A stretch of DNA of 64,000 bases from the NCBI GenBank assembly GCA_030280995.1, contig JASXTE010000014.1, positions 992,001 to 1,056,000 of the forward strand, written 5' to 3'. Positions 23,139 through 34,521 of the stretch are shown piece by piece. The stretch comes from Hemileia vastatrix (Eukaryota > Basidiomycota > Pucciniomycetes > Pucciniales > Zaghouaniaceae). Position numbers and translations under genes: made by a program. How positions within the stretch are numbered: position 1 is the stretch's first letter; every line of letters starts with the position of its first letter. The notes under the pieces are model-generated. The model was given only the letters and a program-made list of their open reading frames with translations. It was not told the origin of the DNA and did not search any database.

Positions 23139-25012
23139 CTATGATGCAACTTTATATAAAGAAAATTTCACATACATTGATAGCTCAATCTTTTTTCTTT
23201 GTATCTTATAAATGCTGAATTCAATACTTCTGCTTACAAAATACTTGAGTACATGAACTTCATTTTGTTGGCCCATTCTATAGACGATCAACTGCTGGAT
23301 TCCAATTAGGCTCCTGTTTCAATATTTTAAACAAATTCTCTTTTCAACCTTTTCTATTTCAATATAAGACTCTTTGACTTACCATTATATATACATTTTG
23401 TGCACACCTCAAGTCTATTCCAACTCCTGCAGCCTTGATTGTACCAAGCAAAACTTGACATCTTTCATCATTTTTGAATTTGTCCACATTTTCATCCCTT
23501 TTTTTCATGCTCAACTTTCCTACAAGCTCTGTGTAGCTAATTCCATGGTCATCTAAAGCCTTTTTTATACTGTTTCAATGGATAGAATATTGAAATGTTG
23601 TTTAAGCTAAAAATAAGTTATTGAGATAATTAATAGAATTCCTTACATTTCCAAAAAGTCCGCATATTCTGAAAATATAACAGCCTTGGGAAAAATTGTC
23701 CCCCGTTCTCCCCTTAAGAAAATTTCTAAATGACTGATTAGATGTATAATCTTTGCTGAATGTTTCCATGTGAAAGGAAATGTTGGAGGTTGATCTGGGT
23801 TTTCGTAGACAGGGTGGTTACAAAATTGCCGTAAAATTGACAGTTCTCGGAGAAACTCAGCTGAGTCCCAAGGGAGGTTGGTGTTTCGAGAAGGCCCATA
23901 ATACTCAGAAAAACGTTCTTGAAGCTTCGTAAGTTTTGAGTGCCAAGGTTCTGATAATTCTACAGATATTCCTTGCTCAATTTTTTGAGGAAGTGATAAG
24001 ATTGCTTCTTTTGTCCTCCGCAGGCATATGACATTCATGAGAGTATTTATCAATTTTATTGAGCTAGAGCTTCCTCTGTTTAAGCCATTCATAAGAAAAT
24101 TAATCCACAACCAGTTTTCTTGCCATATTTTGATTCTAAGGAGTGATATAAGGCTTTGAAGATCAGTTGTCCGTTTCTGAAGTGGTTTCCCTGTCAAACA
24201 TAGTCGATACTCAGCCTCCAAGGCCGATATATTCTGATTCTTGTGCAACTGGGGATTCTTGATTAAACTTATAAATTATGTTAAACATTTCATCAGCTTT
24301 TATAATATTATGTTCAAAATAATTAGTAATTCAAATGAATGCTTACTGAGCCTCATCTAAAACTATTCTGTACCAAATGAGTTTATGAGTTACTGGCGGA
24401 ATAGGTTGAGGAGTTTTCTTTGAAGAAGATGGACTTGCTGTCTCATAGGTAGTCAAAACAACTAGTTGGTTCTGAAGCTCCTCAAAATTAATTTTCTTTG
24501 AATCCTTCCCATAAAGAACCTTGAAAGGTAGTGCATTATCTTCAAAGTGAATTCTTATTTCATTGACCCAGTTTGATAATGTTGCAAGTGGGCAAATGAT
24601 GAGAGTTGCTGATGTCCTATCTTTCTCTTGTCCACCACCCAAGAGTTGTAATTGTCTGGCTTCACTTTGAGTTGCAGTAATTAGGCCAAGAGTTGAGAGG
24701 GTCTTTCCCAAGCCCATATCATCAGCTAGAATTGAACCAATTCCAGAAGAGGTTACCTTTTTTCAAGAAATTGTTCATAATAATTATTAAAACCCACTCT
24801 CATCCAGCTGTTGTCTGCATGCCTCCACAGGTTTTCTAACTTTTCAGATAAGTTATTTTCATTGTCTATCATAAAATTGATAGCTTGAATCTGATGCCTT
24901 TTCAGAGTTGTTTTCATACCACGTATAGATAGATTTGCCATTTGATTATCCCTTGTCCCAGAAATTTTAGAAGTTGTGTGAATACAAGAATGAGGAATAT
25001 TGAAGAAGACGG
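23139..25012 (-). pseudogene. SNF2-family helicase, C-terminal part (split gene)
   Basis: ATP-dependent DNA translocase of the SNF2 superfamily, nearest in layout to the RAD5/RAD16/HLTF branch. Visible in order: Q-type LKRHQIQAINFM, motif I DDMGLGKT (about 24720), Ia LIICPLATLSNW, II DEAH with LIKNP created by splicing out intron 24268-24346, III CLTGKPLQ, then FCNHP, IV KAVIFSEY, V GTIKAAGVGIDL, and VI EPNWNPAVDR..YRMGQQN. Further introns lie at 23570-23646 and 23314-23382. It ends at TAG 23139. Breaks: one base missing at an A6 run near 24768 just before motif I, and a one-base shift inside motif VI near 23300. The reading frame is open right up to the LTR junction at 25012, and its N-terminal part resumes at 38090, so the Ty3 element sits inside this gene. 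Nuclear chromatin or repair role inferred from family only. Confidence 0.85.
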
Positions 25013-26106
25013 TGTAGACAATCCTATAGTACTAGCTATAGGCCTTGACCAAGGGAGTTGGAGAAAAACCAGAGAGAAAATCCCCTGTCCCTTTAGAAAA
25101 ATAGAGTGAGATTTACTTGCTAAAGTAAGTTGGTTCCTGTTTTGCTAAAGACCCCTTTTAAACACACTTGACTGCTTGATGAGCCAAGAAAGTAGTCACC
25201 AGATAGACTACCAGACCAAAGAACTGAAATGTAGAACAAAGTCCACACCAGAGACAGCAAAGATACTTGATGTAGGCTGCAAATCCACACCAGAGACAGC
25301 AATAATACTTGCTATAGCTTGCAAGACTATAACAGAGAAAACAGTTGCTAAAGTTAAGTTAAATGAAGAACTCACTTGCAACAAACACAGCCAATTGTGG
25401 CCAGAAAACAGTGAAAACTGAGTGAGGAACAATGAGATCACCTCCGGATGGTTGTATGATGGTTAAGGTTGCCCCAAACTGTCTTATTCACTATGTACAC
25501 ACAGACCACTAACTAAGAGCCCATGTGCACCCACCAATCTGGCGCCTGTACCTGCCAAATTGCATAAAAACCCCTCCTGGAGCGCTCCCCAACCTCCTAA
25601 AACAGAGGCGGGCGGGCCGCCCGACGTCGGAGATGCCGCCTGAAGCGGCCCGGCCTCCCTGAAGCCATAAAACCAATAAAAACCACTAATCTACTTAGAA
25701 AAATTAGCTACAACTACTAAAACCTTTAAAACACGGAATTTCACTATAACAACATTGAGACATGAAATATAGAGAAAAATTAGCTCTATCTAATGGTACT
25801 AAGCATTTAACCCTAAGACTTAAGGTTAGCCCGTAAAACACAAAAAACAAAATTAAACAGCAATCTTTTATAAATGAAAAATGAGGAATTGACCCCTTAA
25901 AACTCAGAATATGAAAAATGTCTACAAGACATAAAATATAGAGAAAAACCAGGGCTATCCAATGATAGTACCCACATACCCGCAGACCCAATATCCACAG
26001 AATAAAACCAGAAAAATACCAAATTCCTTAACAGATGTCAATTAAGACATGCACAAACAGCGCCAAATCACACAACAAAGGCCCCTGCCAATGTTGGAAG
26101 ACCACA
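25013..26106 (-). repeat. 3' LTR (sense orientation) of the 13-kb Ty3 element
   Basis: 1094 bp, TGTAGACAATCC..GAAGACCACA on the + strand. Nearly identical to 36996-38089. Contains a GC-rich block near 25610-25665. It abuts the interrupted SNF2 exon at 25012. Confidence 0.95.
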
Positions 26107-26116
26107 TCCTCCCTCC
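26107..26116 (-). other. Polypurine tract
   Basis: GGAGGGAGGA on the minus strand directly next to the LTR, the expected plus-strand primer for reverse transcription. Confidence 0.7.
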
Positions 26117-26157
26117 AATTGAGAATTTCCGCATTCTTTCTTCATCAAACCACCATG

Positions 26158-26794
26158 TTTAACCTCCTTCCCAAATCTGCCTCTGAAATGGGCCCCTGCC
26201 AATACTGCATCAACAATAATTTAATCTGCGCCATGACACCACCTGTTCATCCATACAGAACGTCCTGCGATGTCTGCCACTCCAGAAAGAAGACCTTCCA
26301 AAGACCTGGTCCACTTTCTTCCACAACAGATTCACCTCTGCCTCAACCTGGTCCTTCTTCTGCCAGCACCAAAAGATCTAGGCCATCCATCCTGATACCC
26401 AGATTAATCAAAAAGCTCCACCCTTCCCAGAAGAGTGCCACAACCCATAAAGCAACTAGTTCCCCCATCCCTGGTCCATCTGATGGTAAAGAACATTCAT
26501 TCCTTCCTTCAACTTTAAAACTGACAACTTCTCAGTTCCTTCCTCTTCTGATAGTGATGATAACAATGTAGGATCCATTGCACCACCAACACCAACGCAC
26601 TTCCCACTATCAAGGCCAAGTTCCAACAACACACATCTCAACAGAAACAACTTCTGCTTCACTACTTCCAATCCACTCCTGCTAGAGATCCACAGGACAT
26701 TGAGAACAGAAGACACCTCATTCACCAGTTCAAGGCTAATTCTGAACACTTCATTTCCACTCTTGATTCCCTCTGTAATTCCACTAGTACTTGA
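26158..26794 (+). pseudogene. Second, decayed antisense Zn2Cys6-like gene
   Basis: From ATG 26158 (MFNLLPKSASEMGPC). The N-terminus aligns with the gene at 27492: C-QY-C-INNNLI-C-(12)-C-DV-C-HSRKK, but the final Cys is Phe. A Pro/Ser-rich linker follows, then, after shifts near 26505 and 26590, a helical tail IKAKFQQHTSQQKQLLLHYF..FKANSEHFISTLDSL ending with TGA/TAG near 26794. It starts only about 50 bp inside the LTR. It is probably a paralogue of the downstream antisense gene, or the two are 5' and 3' remnants of an older duplication. Confidence 0.55.
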
Positions 26795-26844
26795 GTTTGA
26801 TTCAGAAAAGAAAAATTGACCACACCCTCTATAGGATGTAACCA

Positions 26845-27345
26845 CAAACAACCCTCAGTTTTAAGTCTTGGGGGACCATCCTCATTTTATAGTCTTGGGG
26901 GACTCAAAAACCCTCAGTTTAAAGTCTTGGGGGACTCAAAAACCTAAATCATAAACCCAGAACCAGAGATAAACCACATTAAGACACAGAGAAAAAACTA
27001 ACATTCTGGGGTAATTGTGAATAGAGCTGCCATCCCATCAATTACCCCCAAACTTGCCTTTGCTAAATTTGGAGGCTCCCCCTGTGGATACCCTCCACCA
27101 ATCTTTCAAAATCACTCCAACAACAAAAACTTTTTCCTCAGTTTATAGTCTTGGGGGACTTACAGCCCTCAGTTTAAAGTCTTGGGGGACTAAAACAGTG
27201 TTCAGTTTAAAGTCTTGACGGACTACTTCTTGATAAAATCTTGAAACCAGCCAGTTTAAAGTCTTGGAGGACTAACAGAAACCATATTTCAGTTTAAAGT
27301 CTTGATGGACTGATAAAATTTCCAGTTTAGAGTCATAGAGGACTG
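26845..27345. repeat. Short tandem motif CAGTTTAAAGTCTTGGGGGACT
   Basis: About nine copies of a 20-22-bp motif, core AGTTTAAAGTCTTGGGGGAC, spaced 30-50 bp with one larger gap. More diverged copies recur at 29768 and 30030 in the untranslated part of the element and, in frame, inside RNase H (31838, 31872) and the pol leader (33915, 33983). The spread through coding and non-coding parts of one retrotransposon is unusual. Confidence 0.75.
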
Positions 27346-27491
27346 TCAGAATCTTGCATGAATCTGACCCCGCCAATTTCATGCAATACACACACAGCTA
27401 GACCCACGGAGCGTCCGCCTTCACTTCATCTTCTACTCATCACTGACAAAATCTTCTCTTATCCTTTTCATCACCTTTCACACCACAAATC

Positions 27492-29043
27492 ATGTCTGGA
27501 TCCCCTGCTGTTGACTCCTCTACTCTTCCTTGCTTCACTGCTCCAAGGGACTATGCCTGCAAACAGTGCATCCACATGTGCAGACCTTGCACATTCACTC
27601 TTCCAAATCCAGAGGCCAAATTATACAACAGGGCTTGTGACTCTTGCTATTCCAAAAAAAAGAAATGTGACAGAGATGCCCACTATCCTATTCCTCCGCC
27701 TTCTCCTTCTAACAAGTACATCTCCAGAACTTGGTCCATCCTCTTCCTCTCTATCTTCAGCTCCTTCCAGAAGATCCAGAAGCTCAGCTTCCCGCACTTT
27801 TCCCAAAAGACCAGCCTTAGCTTCTCAAGAAACTGCTTTTATCACTGCTAAATTAGCTCCAAAAGCTTCAAAATCAACCCCTAGGCTTCTAGACCGCGTC
27901 CAGGCGGCCTGGCGGACGTCGGGCGGCCCTCCCGCCTCACCAAACAGTGAAAATCAGGGCCAAAACTTCCAAAAACGGCCAGAAAACAGTCAAATTCATC
28001 CAGAAAACAATAAAAACTCAACTCAACTACCTCCTACTGCTCCCAGAGCAATGCAATCCACCCTTCCAAAATCCAAAAACACCAAAATTTCCCAGATTTC
28101 TAAGAGAACTGCCAGAGAACCCCAAGAAGAAACCAGAACACCACACACTGCTCCACAACAACAACTTTGTCCCCAACTAAGACAAAGAAACTACACCTCT
28201 CCTCTGTCAGCCAACTACTCTTCTGACAGTTCCATCTCTTCAAATTCTCCATCCAGAAGAGAGCAGTCTGCTTCCAAATCCCCCTCTCCTGCTCCATCCT
28301 TTGACAACCCTGTTACTCCATCACCAGCACCTCCTCCAGCTGAATCCAAAAGAAATAACAACCACAACAACAACAACAATCTCACTGCTCCAACTAGGCC
28401 CCAGGAACATCAGCATCCCAGTTCGCCTTCTCAGGATCCTTCAGAGGAAGACCTTGAGAATCCATATCTTTCCCTAGTTGATCCACCCACTATGACCATA
28501 ACAAAATCGTCAGAGATCCAAATCCCAGCTGCTTACAGATTTGATGAGCTTCCAATCTGTAAGTACCAAATTAATTATTCCATTTATTCAACAAAAAATA
28601 ATTACTGATCCAATTCTTCTTGTCTAGTTGGCACCCCTCCTCCTGAATCTATTATTGGAGTTGGCCAAAATCTTGAAACTTCTTTGACCCTGGATTATGG
28701 AGACATGAAGAAACACCTAAGCACCATGTGTTCCAATATGCTAAAAGCCTTTGCCCTCCATGGACCCTTGAATGACTTTGAAAAATCCCTGAGAAAGCAC
28801 CTACTGGATGACCACTGGAAAATGTCTAGGATCATTAAACACACCCTCCAGCACTCCATTCCTGCCTCTTCTTCTTCCTCCTCTGAACTTCCCTCTATTC
28901 CAATCCCTGATCATTACAATCCCTATAATCTCTCCAGCAGGATGCACTTCAAAGAACACAGTGCTTCCCACAATCCCAACAAAAAACAAAAACGTCATCA
29001 CAATCCGGACCAGCCTCCAGAAGCTTCATCATCCAGACAATGA
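27492..29043 (+). pseudogene. Antisense spliced gene with Zn2Cys6-like motif
   Basis: Lies inside the 13-kb element but on the opposite strand to gag-pol. Exon 1 from ATG 27492 (MSGSPAVDSSTLPCF) contains C-KQ-C-(6)-C-(15)-C-DS-C-YSKKKK-C, the spacing and basic loop of fungal Zn(II)2Cys6 DNA-binding domains. It then passes a one-base frameshift near 27710 into a long Pro/Ser/Asn-rich region (27720-28540). A 69-bp intron (28559-28627, GTAAGT..TCTAG) leads to exon 2 (28628-29043), with a helical segment DYGDMKKHLSTMCSNMLKAF..DFEKSLRKHLLDDHW and a basic tail NKKQKRHH. Splicing and the zinc motif support a real accessory protein, possibly a regulator or nuclear factor of the element. Function is inference. 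Confidence 0.7.
28559..28627 (+). other. Intron in the antisense gene
   Basis: GTAAGT donor and CTTCTTGTCTAG acceptor; joining gives an in-frame ELPIFGTPPPES. An intron readable only on the + strand supports transcription opposite to the retroelement genome. Confidence 0.65.
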
Positions 29044-30302
29044 GCTCCTTCAAAAAGATTAGAAACATAATAATAATATAAAAAAATTAATAAAAAATAA
29101 TTTCAGAATTTTTTTTTTTTTTTTTGTATCTACTAATATACTAAAATTAAAAATTAATAACTAAAATGAAATGAAATCAAATAAATGAAATAAAATAAAA
29201 TATAAAAAATAATACAAATGGTATCCCCCAGCCAATTGATGAGCTGATCCCCTGATACCTTACCCACATCCAAGTGCACCTTGATGTGGATACACAATTA
29301 ATTCTTTTAAATGGTTAACAGAAAACGAAATTCAAAAAATTTAGAAATTCAGAAAATAATAAAAAATAATGAAACACAGAAACACATGAAATAAATAATA
29401 ATTAAAAATAAAAAAATAGCATTGCCCGGCCAATTGATGAGCCTTTCCCCACCAATGCTTGCCCACATCCAGGTGACCCTGATGTGGTAACACCCTATAT
29501 TTTGATTTTATAATTCTAAAAAACCCCCATAAAAAAATTAAAAGAAAAAAAGAGAAAAAAGAAAATAATCTAAAACTACTATCTAGCAAAAACATAACTG
29601 CAAAAATCAAAGAAAGACCAGCTCCATAAATTGTCCAATAAGGGAAAGTCCGGTCCATAGAAATGATCACTGGGTGGGCTCCCTCCAATAAGTAAAAATG
29701 ATGGGAGACCACCAGTGATCCACCACCAATCTGAAAGAACCAAAGATAAAGAAGCCAGTCCCAAACCAGTTTAAAGTCATAGCGGACTTGAAACCTGAAT
29801 AATAAACAACAGAACTAGAATTCAACTAGTAAAAAACAAAAGACTTGAGACAGACATTCTGGGGTAACTGTTCTACAGAGCAGCCAGCTCATCAGTTACC
29901 CCCACACTTGCCAAAATAAAATCTAGAAGCCCCCCCTGGGTACCTTCTAACAAAAACACAACGTCCAACACAAAAAAAACCAAAACCAATAAGAGTGAAG
30001 AGACCAGCACATGAAAACCAAAGGAATTTCCAGTTTAAAGTCATAGAGGACTAAAACCTGTGAAAATAAACCAATACTAGGGTTCAACCAAATTAAGAGA
30101 AAGGGTTGGAAACAGACAATCTGGGGTAACTGTTGATAGAGCAGCCAGCCCATCAGTCACCCCCACACTTTCCAAGATCAAATCTAGAAGCCCCACCCAT
30201 GGGTACCCTCTAATAAAAAGTTTCCAACAAACAGATGCATAGCATCACCACAAAAAAAAACCAAAATTAAAGAATGGTCCATAGTTTATCCTCATTGCAG
30301 AG
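29044..30302. repeat. Untranslated region of the Ty3 element built of repeated modules
   Basis: No gene. Two copies of an about 80-bp module, CCAATTGATGAGC..CCCACATCCA..TGATGTGG, sit at 29221-29300 and 29418-29497; each ends in a hairpin around CCACATC/GATGTGG. A second module (CAGTTTAAAGTC.., then GGGGTAACTG..CAGTTACCCC hairpin, then CTAGAAGCCCCCCCTGGGTACC) occurs at 29765-29965 and 30028-30225, with a third copy at about 26960-27115. These may be RNA structures for packaging or stability (inference). Confidence 0.65.
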
Positions 30303-31682
30303 TCAATCTTCTTCATGCCTAGTGCCTCTGGGATAAAACCTCTTCACTTGGTCTGCAGCCACCCTCTTTTTCAAGACTGCACCATCCAACTCTTCCAAAA
30401 CATAAGAACCTCCAGACGCCTGAGATCTGACTCTGTAAGGTCCATTCCATCTGTCAGCAAACATTTTTCCCCATTGACTCTCCAAACTTCTATTATACAC
30501 CAAAACCAAACAACCAGGTTTCAAGGGATTCCTGAGTCTATGAGCTAACTTCTTGTCCCAGTACCTGACTGATTGATTCCTAATCTTCATCATTCTATAG
30601 TATGCCTTCTCCTGACATTCCTCTCTACATTCCAACTGTTGCATCCTGGCACAGAGCAAATCTTCTGTTGAGTGCATGTCATCCCAATCAATTCCAAGAT
30701 AAGAGACAGCTTCCAAGTCCACTGGTAGAACGGCTTTCTGAACAAACATTAACTAATAAGGAGAATAGCCAGTTGTCCTCTTCACAGTGACCCTATCCGC
30801 AAATAAAACCAAGGGTAAATAATGCCTCCACTTTTCGGCACTATCTACACACATCTTCACCAAAGCATTCTTGATAACTTGATGGCCTCTTTCAACCATG
30901 CCTTCAGCTTCAGGATAATACGGTGTAGCCACTCTAACCCTAGAACCAACGCTAGCCACAGCTTCTTTAAATTTGGCACCAAACTTTGGCCCACCATCAA
31001 CAGTCACCAACTTCATCAACCCATACCTATAAATCCACTCCTTCTTCAAAAACTCTGCCACATTCTTGGCAGTCAAATTAACCAGAGGCACTGCCTCAAC
31101 CCAACCAGACAAATCATCCCTAGCAACAATCAAGTATTTATACCTGCCCTCTTTAATATGGACAGCATCCAGGATGACCCTTCCAAAAACAGTTGATTCA
31201 CCAGTAGCACGGCCCACCTCTTTAGGTTTCAAGTGACTTCTTCTTTGACATTCTTCACAAGATTGAACCCAACCCTGCACAGCCAAATTCATACCCGGCC
31301 ACCAAAATCTGTCTGCTACTCTTCTATAAGTCTCCCCAAAGCCTCTATGACCAAGGTCTTCATGCAAAGACTTCAAAACCAATTCTTGACCCTTCCTCTG
31401 AGTCACCACCACTTGAGGATTAGGATGTCTCCTTCTCATCAACCGCCTTCCTGACACATAAAATCCAGGAGTCTTCTTCATGATTTCCAACCAAGTATCA
31501 TCATCACAACTATCTGGCCTCTCCTAGGTCAACAGATATTCCACCAAAATAAAATAAAACCCAGACTGACCCCAGGTCTCATCTTCAAAATCCAACAACA
31601 CCACATCCAAGGGTACAATTCTGTCATCAAAATCACCAGTGTGAGCATGAGCCAATTGAGCAGCCCAACCAGGACACCAATC
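30303..31682 (-). pseudogene. pol: Integrase of the 13-kb Ty3 element
   Basis: In the same frame as the RT end. HHCC zinc domain: HEDLGHRGFGETYRR..WWPGM..CEECQRR (about 31370-31240). DDE core: Asp in ILDAVHIKEGRYKYL, Asp in LVTVDGGPKFG, Glu in PEAEGMVERGHQ. C-terminal domain: KIRNQSVRYWDKK, PGCLVLVYNRSLES, MFADRWNGPYRV and VLKKRVAADQVKRFYPR, ending at 30303. Two TAG codons break the frame, at about 31525 (LLT*ERP) and 30752 (SPY*LMF). Joins reverse-transcribed DNA to the genome. No chromodomain follows, unlike the third Ty3 element in this window. Confidence 0.88.
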
Positions 31683-33593
31683 CTAAAATTTTGGCATGTC
31701 CTTCTCTTTCCACTGAACCTTGTGAGAGTCCAGTTCACTAACAAAAACACCCTTTTCCAATTTTGAGCTGTCCCAAACAACAACTCCATCTTCATCAACA
31801 AAAACATCCTGATCACCAGAATCAAGATCAGATCCAGCCAGTTTAGCCTCTTGGGGGAGGTCAGAACAATCATCCAGTTTAGCCTCATGGGGGAGGAAAG
31901 AAAAATCCTCAGCACCCTTTTTGCTGGCCATAATCACTGGAACATCTTCGTCAAACTCTTCAGAATCAGAATCCTCATCTGTAGGTGGCCTCCTTGATAA
32001 TCCATCAGGCATAGTAAAAGTTTTACCTGGTTTGTGTACCAGGTCAAAAGAAAAATGTTGAATAAATGCCACCCACCTAGTCATTGGAGCATTTGGAAGA
32101 CTAGGTGTATTGATCATCTGAACCAAAGATTTTGCATCCACCTGCAGCTCAAAATGCTGCCCCCACAAAACCGTCTGTAGCTTCTTTAAAATTTTAGCTA
32201 CGCCACACAATTTCAACTTAGGTTGAGAATACCTAGATTCCACCTCATTAAACACCACAGACTCATACCTTACTTGCCTGACCCTCCCAGTCTTATCCTC
32301 CTGAGACAAAACAGCACCAGCAGCAATATAACTTGAGTCCACTTCCAGATAAATCTTTCCAGCACCAACACCATAATCCAACTTGTGAAGAATTATATCT
32401 TCACCAACAACCTTTTTCAGCTTCTGAAAAGCCTCTTCACACTCTTCCGTCCATTCCCAATATGCATCTTTTCTGGTCAAACTTCTTAAAGGTGAAGCCA
32501 ACAAAGAAAAATCCTTAATGAAAATCCTGACATATACACATACACCCAAAAATCCTCTGACTTCAGTAGTATTTTTAGGCCTTGGCCATGCCTGAATTTT
32601 ATTAATCTTCTTCTTTGCCATAATCCTTCCCTCTTTACATACCACATGACCCAGAATTTCCAAAGCAGGAACACAACAACAGAATTTTGACCCTGAAATG
32701 GTCAAACCAGCCTCTTCAATCCTAAACAACACTCTCTCTAGAGTTATTGCATATTCTCACACAAACCTCCTTATTCCAGGGTTCTCCGATAGCACCTCAT
32801 TACCATAATCAGTGGATGGTCCTTTAATTCCACCATCATCAATAAAAATACCAGCATGAGTAGGAACTGCATCCTGCAATATCCAAGCCATCTGTGCTTG
32901 ATAAACTGCCACTGAATTAGTTGCTCCTTGAGGCAACCTAGTGAGCTGAAATCTTCCCAAAGGAGTCTCAAAAGTTGTGAGAGGCCTTGAATCCGTATGG
33001 AGTTCCCTCTCATCATAACCACCCATAATATCACCCAAACCATAACACACCCTTCCAGCAAAAGCTTCAACAAAATCCTCTGCACTTGGCGGCATACCAG
33101 CGTCCTTGATAGTGACTCTATTCAAGGCTCTAAGATCATGAACCACCCTCAACTTTCCATTCTGTTTCTTTACACAGAACACCAGACTTGAGTAACTGGA
33201 TGTTGATTGTTCATATAACCCAGTCCTGACTCTTTCCCTAACAATCTCTACAAAATCCTCTCGAATAGCGGCTGGAATCGGAATAGGTTTGATTTGCCAA
33301 GGTTCATGACAAACAACAGGAATCAAGTAAGGTTCCCCATAAGAGTTCTTCAATACACCCCTTTCCTCCTCAACAAATGCCACCGCTTTTTCCCTTAGCA
33401 CAATAACGTGCAACAACAACTTCTTTTCTTCCTCAGACAACCACCCATCATGACCAAAATTAACAACTTTCAATCTTTCCATGGTCACCCTCGCCGTCTC
33501 TACAAATTCTGGAGGATTCTTCACCAAAGGAGTACAGTACGGATCTCTTGACAAAGGAGGTCTCTTCAAAGGCGGATTCAAACCCACAGACAT
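31683..33593 (-). pseudogene. pol: Reverse transcriptase-RNase H of the 13-kb Ty3 element
   Basis: RT domain from 33593: PYLIPVVCHEPWQIKPIPIP, then VFCVKKQNGKLRVVHDLRALNR (fingers), QLTRLPQGATNS, and the catalytic box FIDDGG in place of the usual YVDD/FIDD. The frame continues past a TGA at about 32757, where relatives of this family have Trp, into HANDVHR-like thumb sequence, GFLGVCVYVRIFIKDFSLLASPL (connection), and RNase H with LEVDSSYIAAGAVLSQ, ESRYSQPKLKL, QVDAKSLVQM and HKPGKTFTMPDGLSRRP. An acidic tail with two PHEAKL/PQEAKL repeats ends at TAG 31683, again a likely former Trp or Gln codon. It copies element RNA into DNA. The reading frame itself is otherwise intact. Confidence 0.88.
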
Positions 33594-34521
33594 AGGCTCA
33601 TTGACAGGCCTAACCTTCTGCGCAACCTTCTTATACTTGCCGCCCCACCTTCAACTTGAGGGATCTTCAGGAATTCTTCACCACCAGACCTGGAACAAAA
33701 ACCAAGGGTTTCCCCATTGCTCACATGTGTGGCCAAGGTAATGTTTTTGAAAGGTGTAGAAGAAACCCTAGCAGTGCACAATTGGGAGGACTTACTTTTA
33801 CACCCCAATCTCACCACTCCAAAACTTTTCCGCTATTCCACATCTTCATCCTCACTTCCAACTTCCAAATCTTCAAATCTTGATTCATCTTCTGAATCAC
33901 ATCTTCTAAAATTGTGCAGTTTATCCTCATGCTGGAGGTCCAAAAATTGATCTTGATGATCTTCTCTCTTCAAAATTTTCTGCAGTTTAACCTCATGCTG
34001 GAGGCCCATAAATAGATCTTGACGATCTTCACAAAAATTTTTTGCATCTTCTTTCTTCATTATCTTCAGATTTATTTCTTGATTTTCATGAATTATCTTG
34101 AAATTTTTATCTTCTTTTCTTAAGTTTTATTCTGTCCTACAAAAATAACCAGGGGTTTCCCCAATGCTCACAGGTGTGGCCCAGGTAATGTTTTTGAAAG
34201 GTGTAGAAGAAACCCTAGCGGTGCACAATTGGGAGGACTTACTTTTAGACCCCAATCTCACTGCCCCAAAACTTTTCCGCATATCTTTCAATAAAGATAT
34301 ATAACCAATCTTCTTCTTTAAACTTGAATTATAAATAATTAAGAATCTTGAGAGAGAACAGAGACTTGATAAAAAACTTGATGAATACTTGCATAGAAGA
34401 GAAACATTAAAAAGAGAAAGTTGAAAATCCACTTGGTATATCTCCAAGGGAGCTGACCTACTACAACCTGGGATTTCCTCATCTCGGGGAGAGGTTTTAG
34501 CACTAGGGTGATCAGCCCTCA
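33578..34521 (-). other. Gag-pol linker with a 140-bp internal duplication
   Basis: Between the protease frame and the RT frame, a segment of about 140 bp occurs twice in the same orientation (33700-33836 and 34138-34283), differing at about a dozen sites. Both copies encode a QLCTARVSSTPFKNIT block. Only the copy nearer pol continues into GGEEFLKIPQVEGG and then, after a one-base shift at a G/C run near 33645, into the RT N-terminus. Two further short direct repeats (LQHEVKL / LQHEDKL) lie at 33900-34010. This looks like a slippage duplication in the pol leader. Confidence 0.6.

Noticed and set aside
25120..25441. Small open frames in the LTR, repeated at 37103-37424
   Set aside because: Identical in both LTRs and without domains; LTR sequence explains them.
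29341..29764. Trp/Phe-rich open frames on the minus strand
   Set aside because: Lie in the repeated untranslated module region of the Ty3 element and have no recognisable feature.
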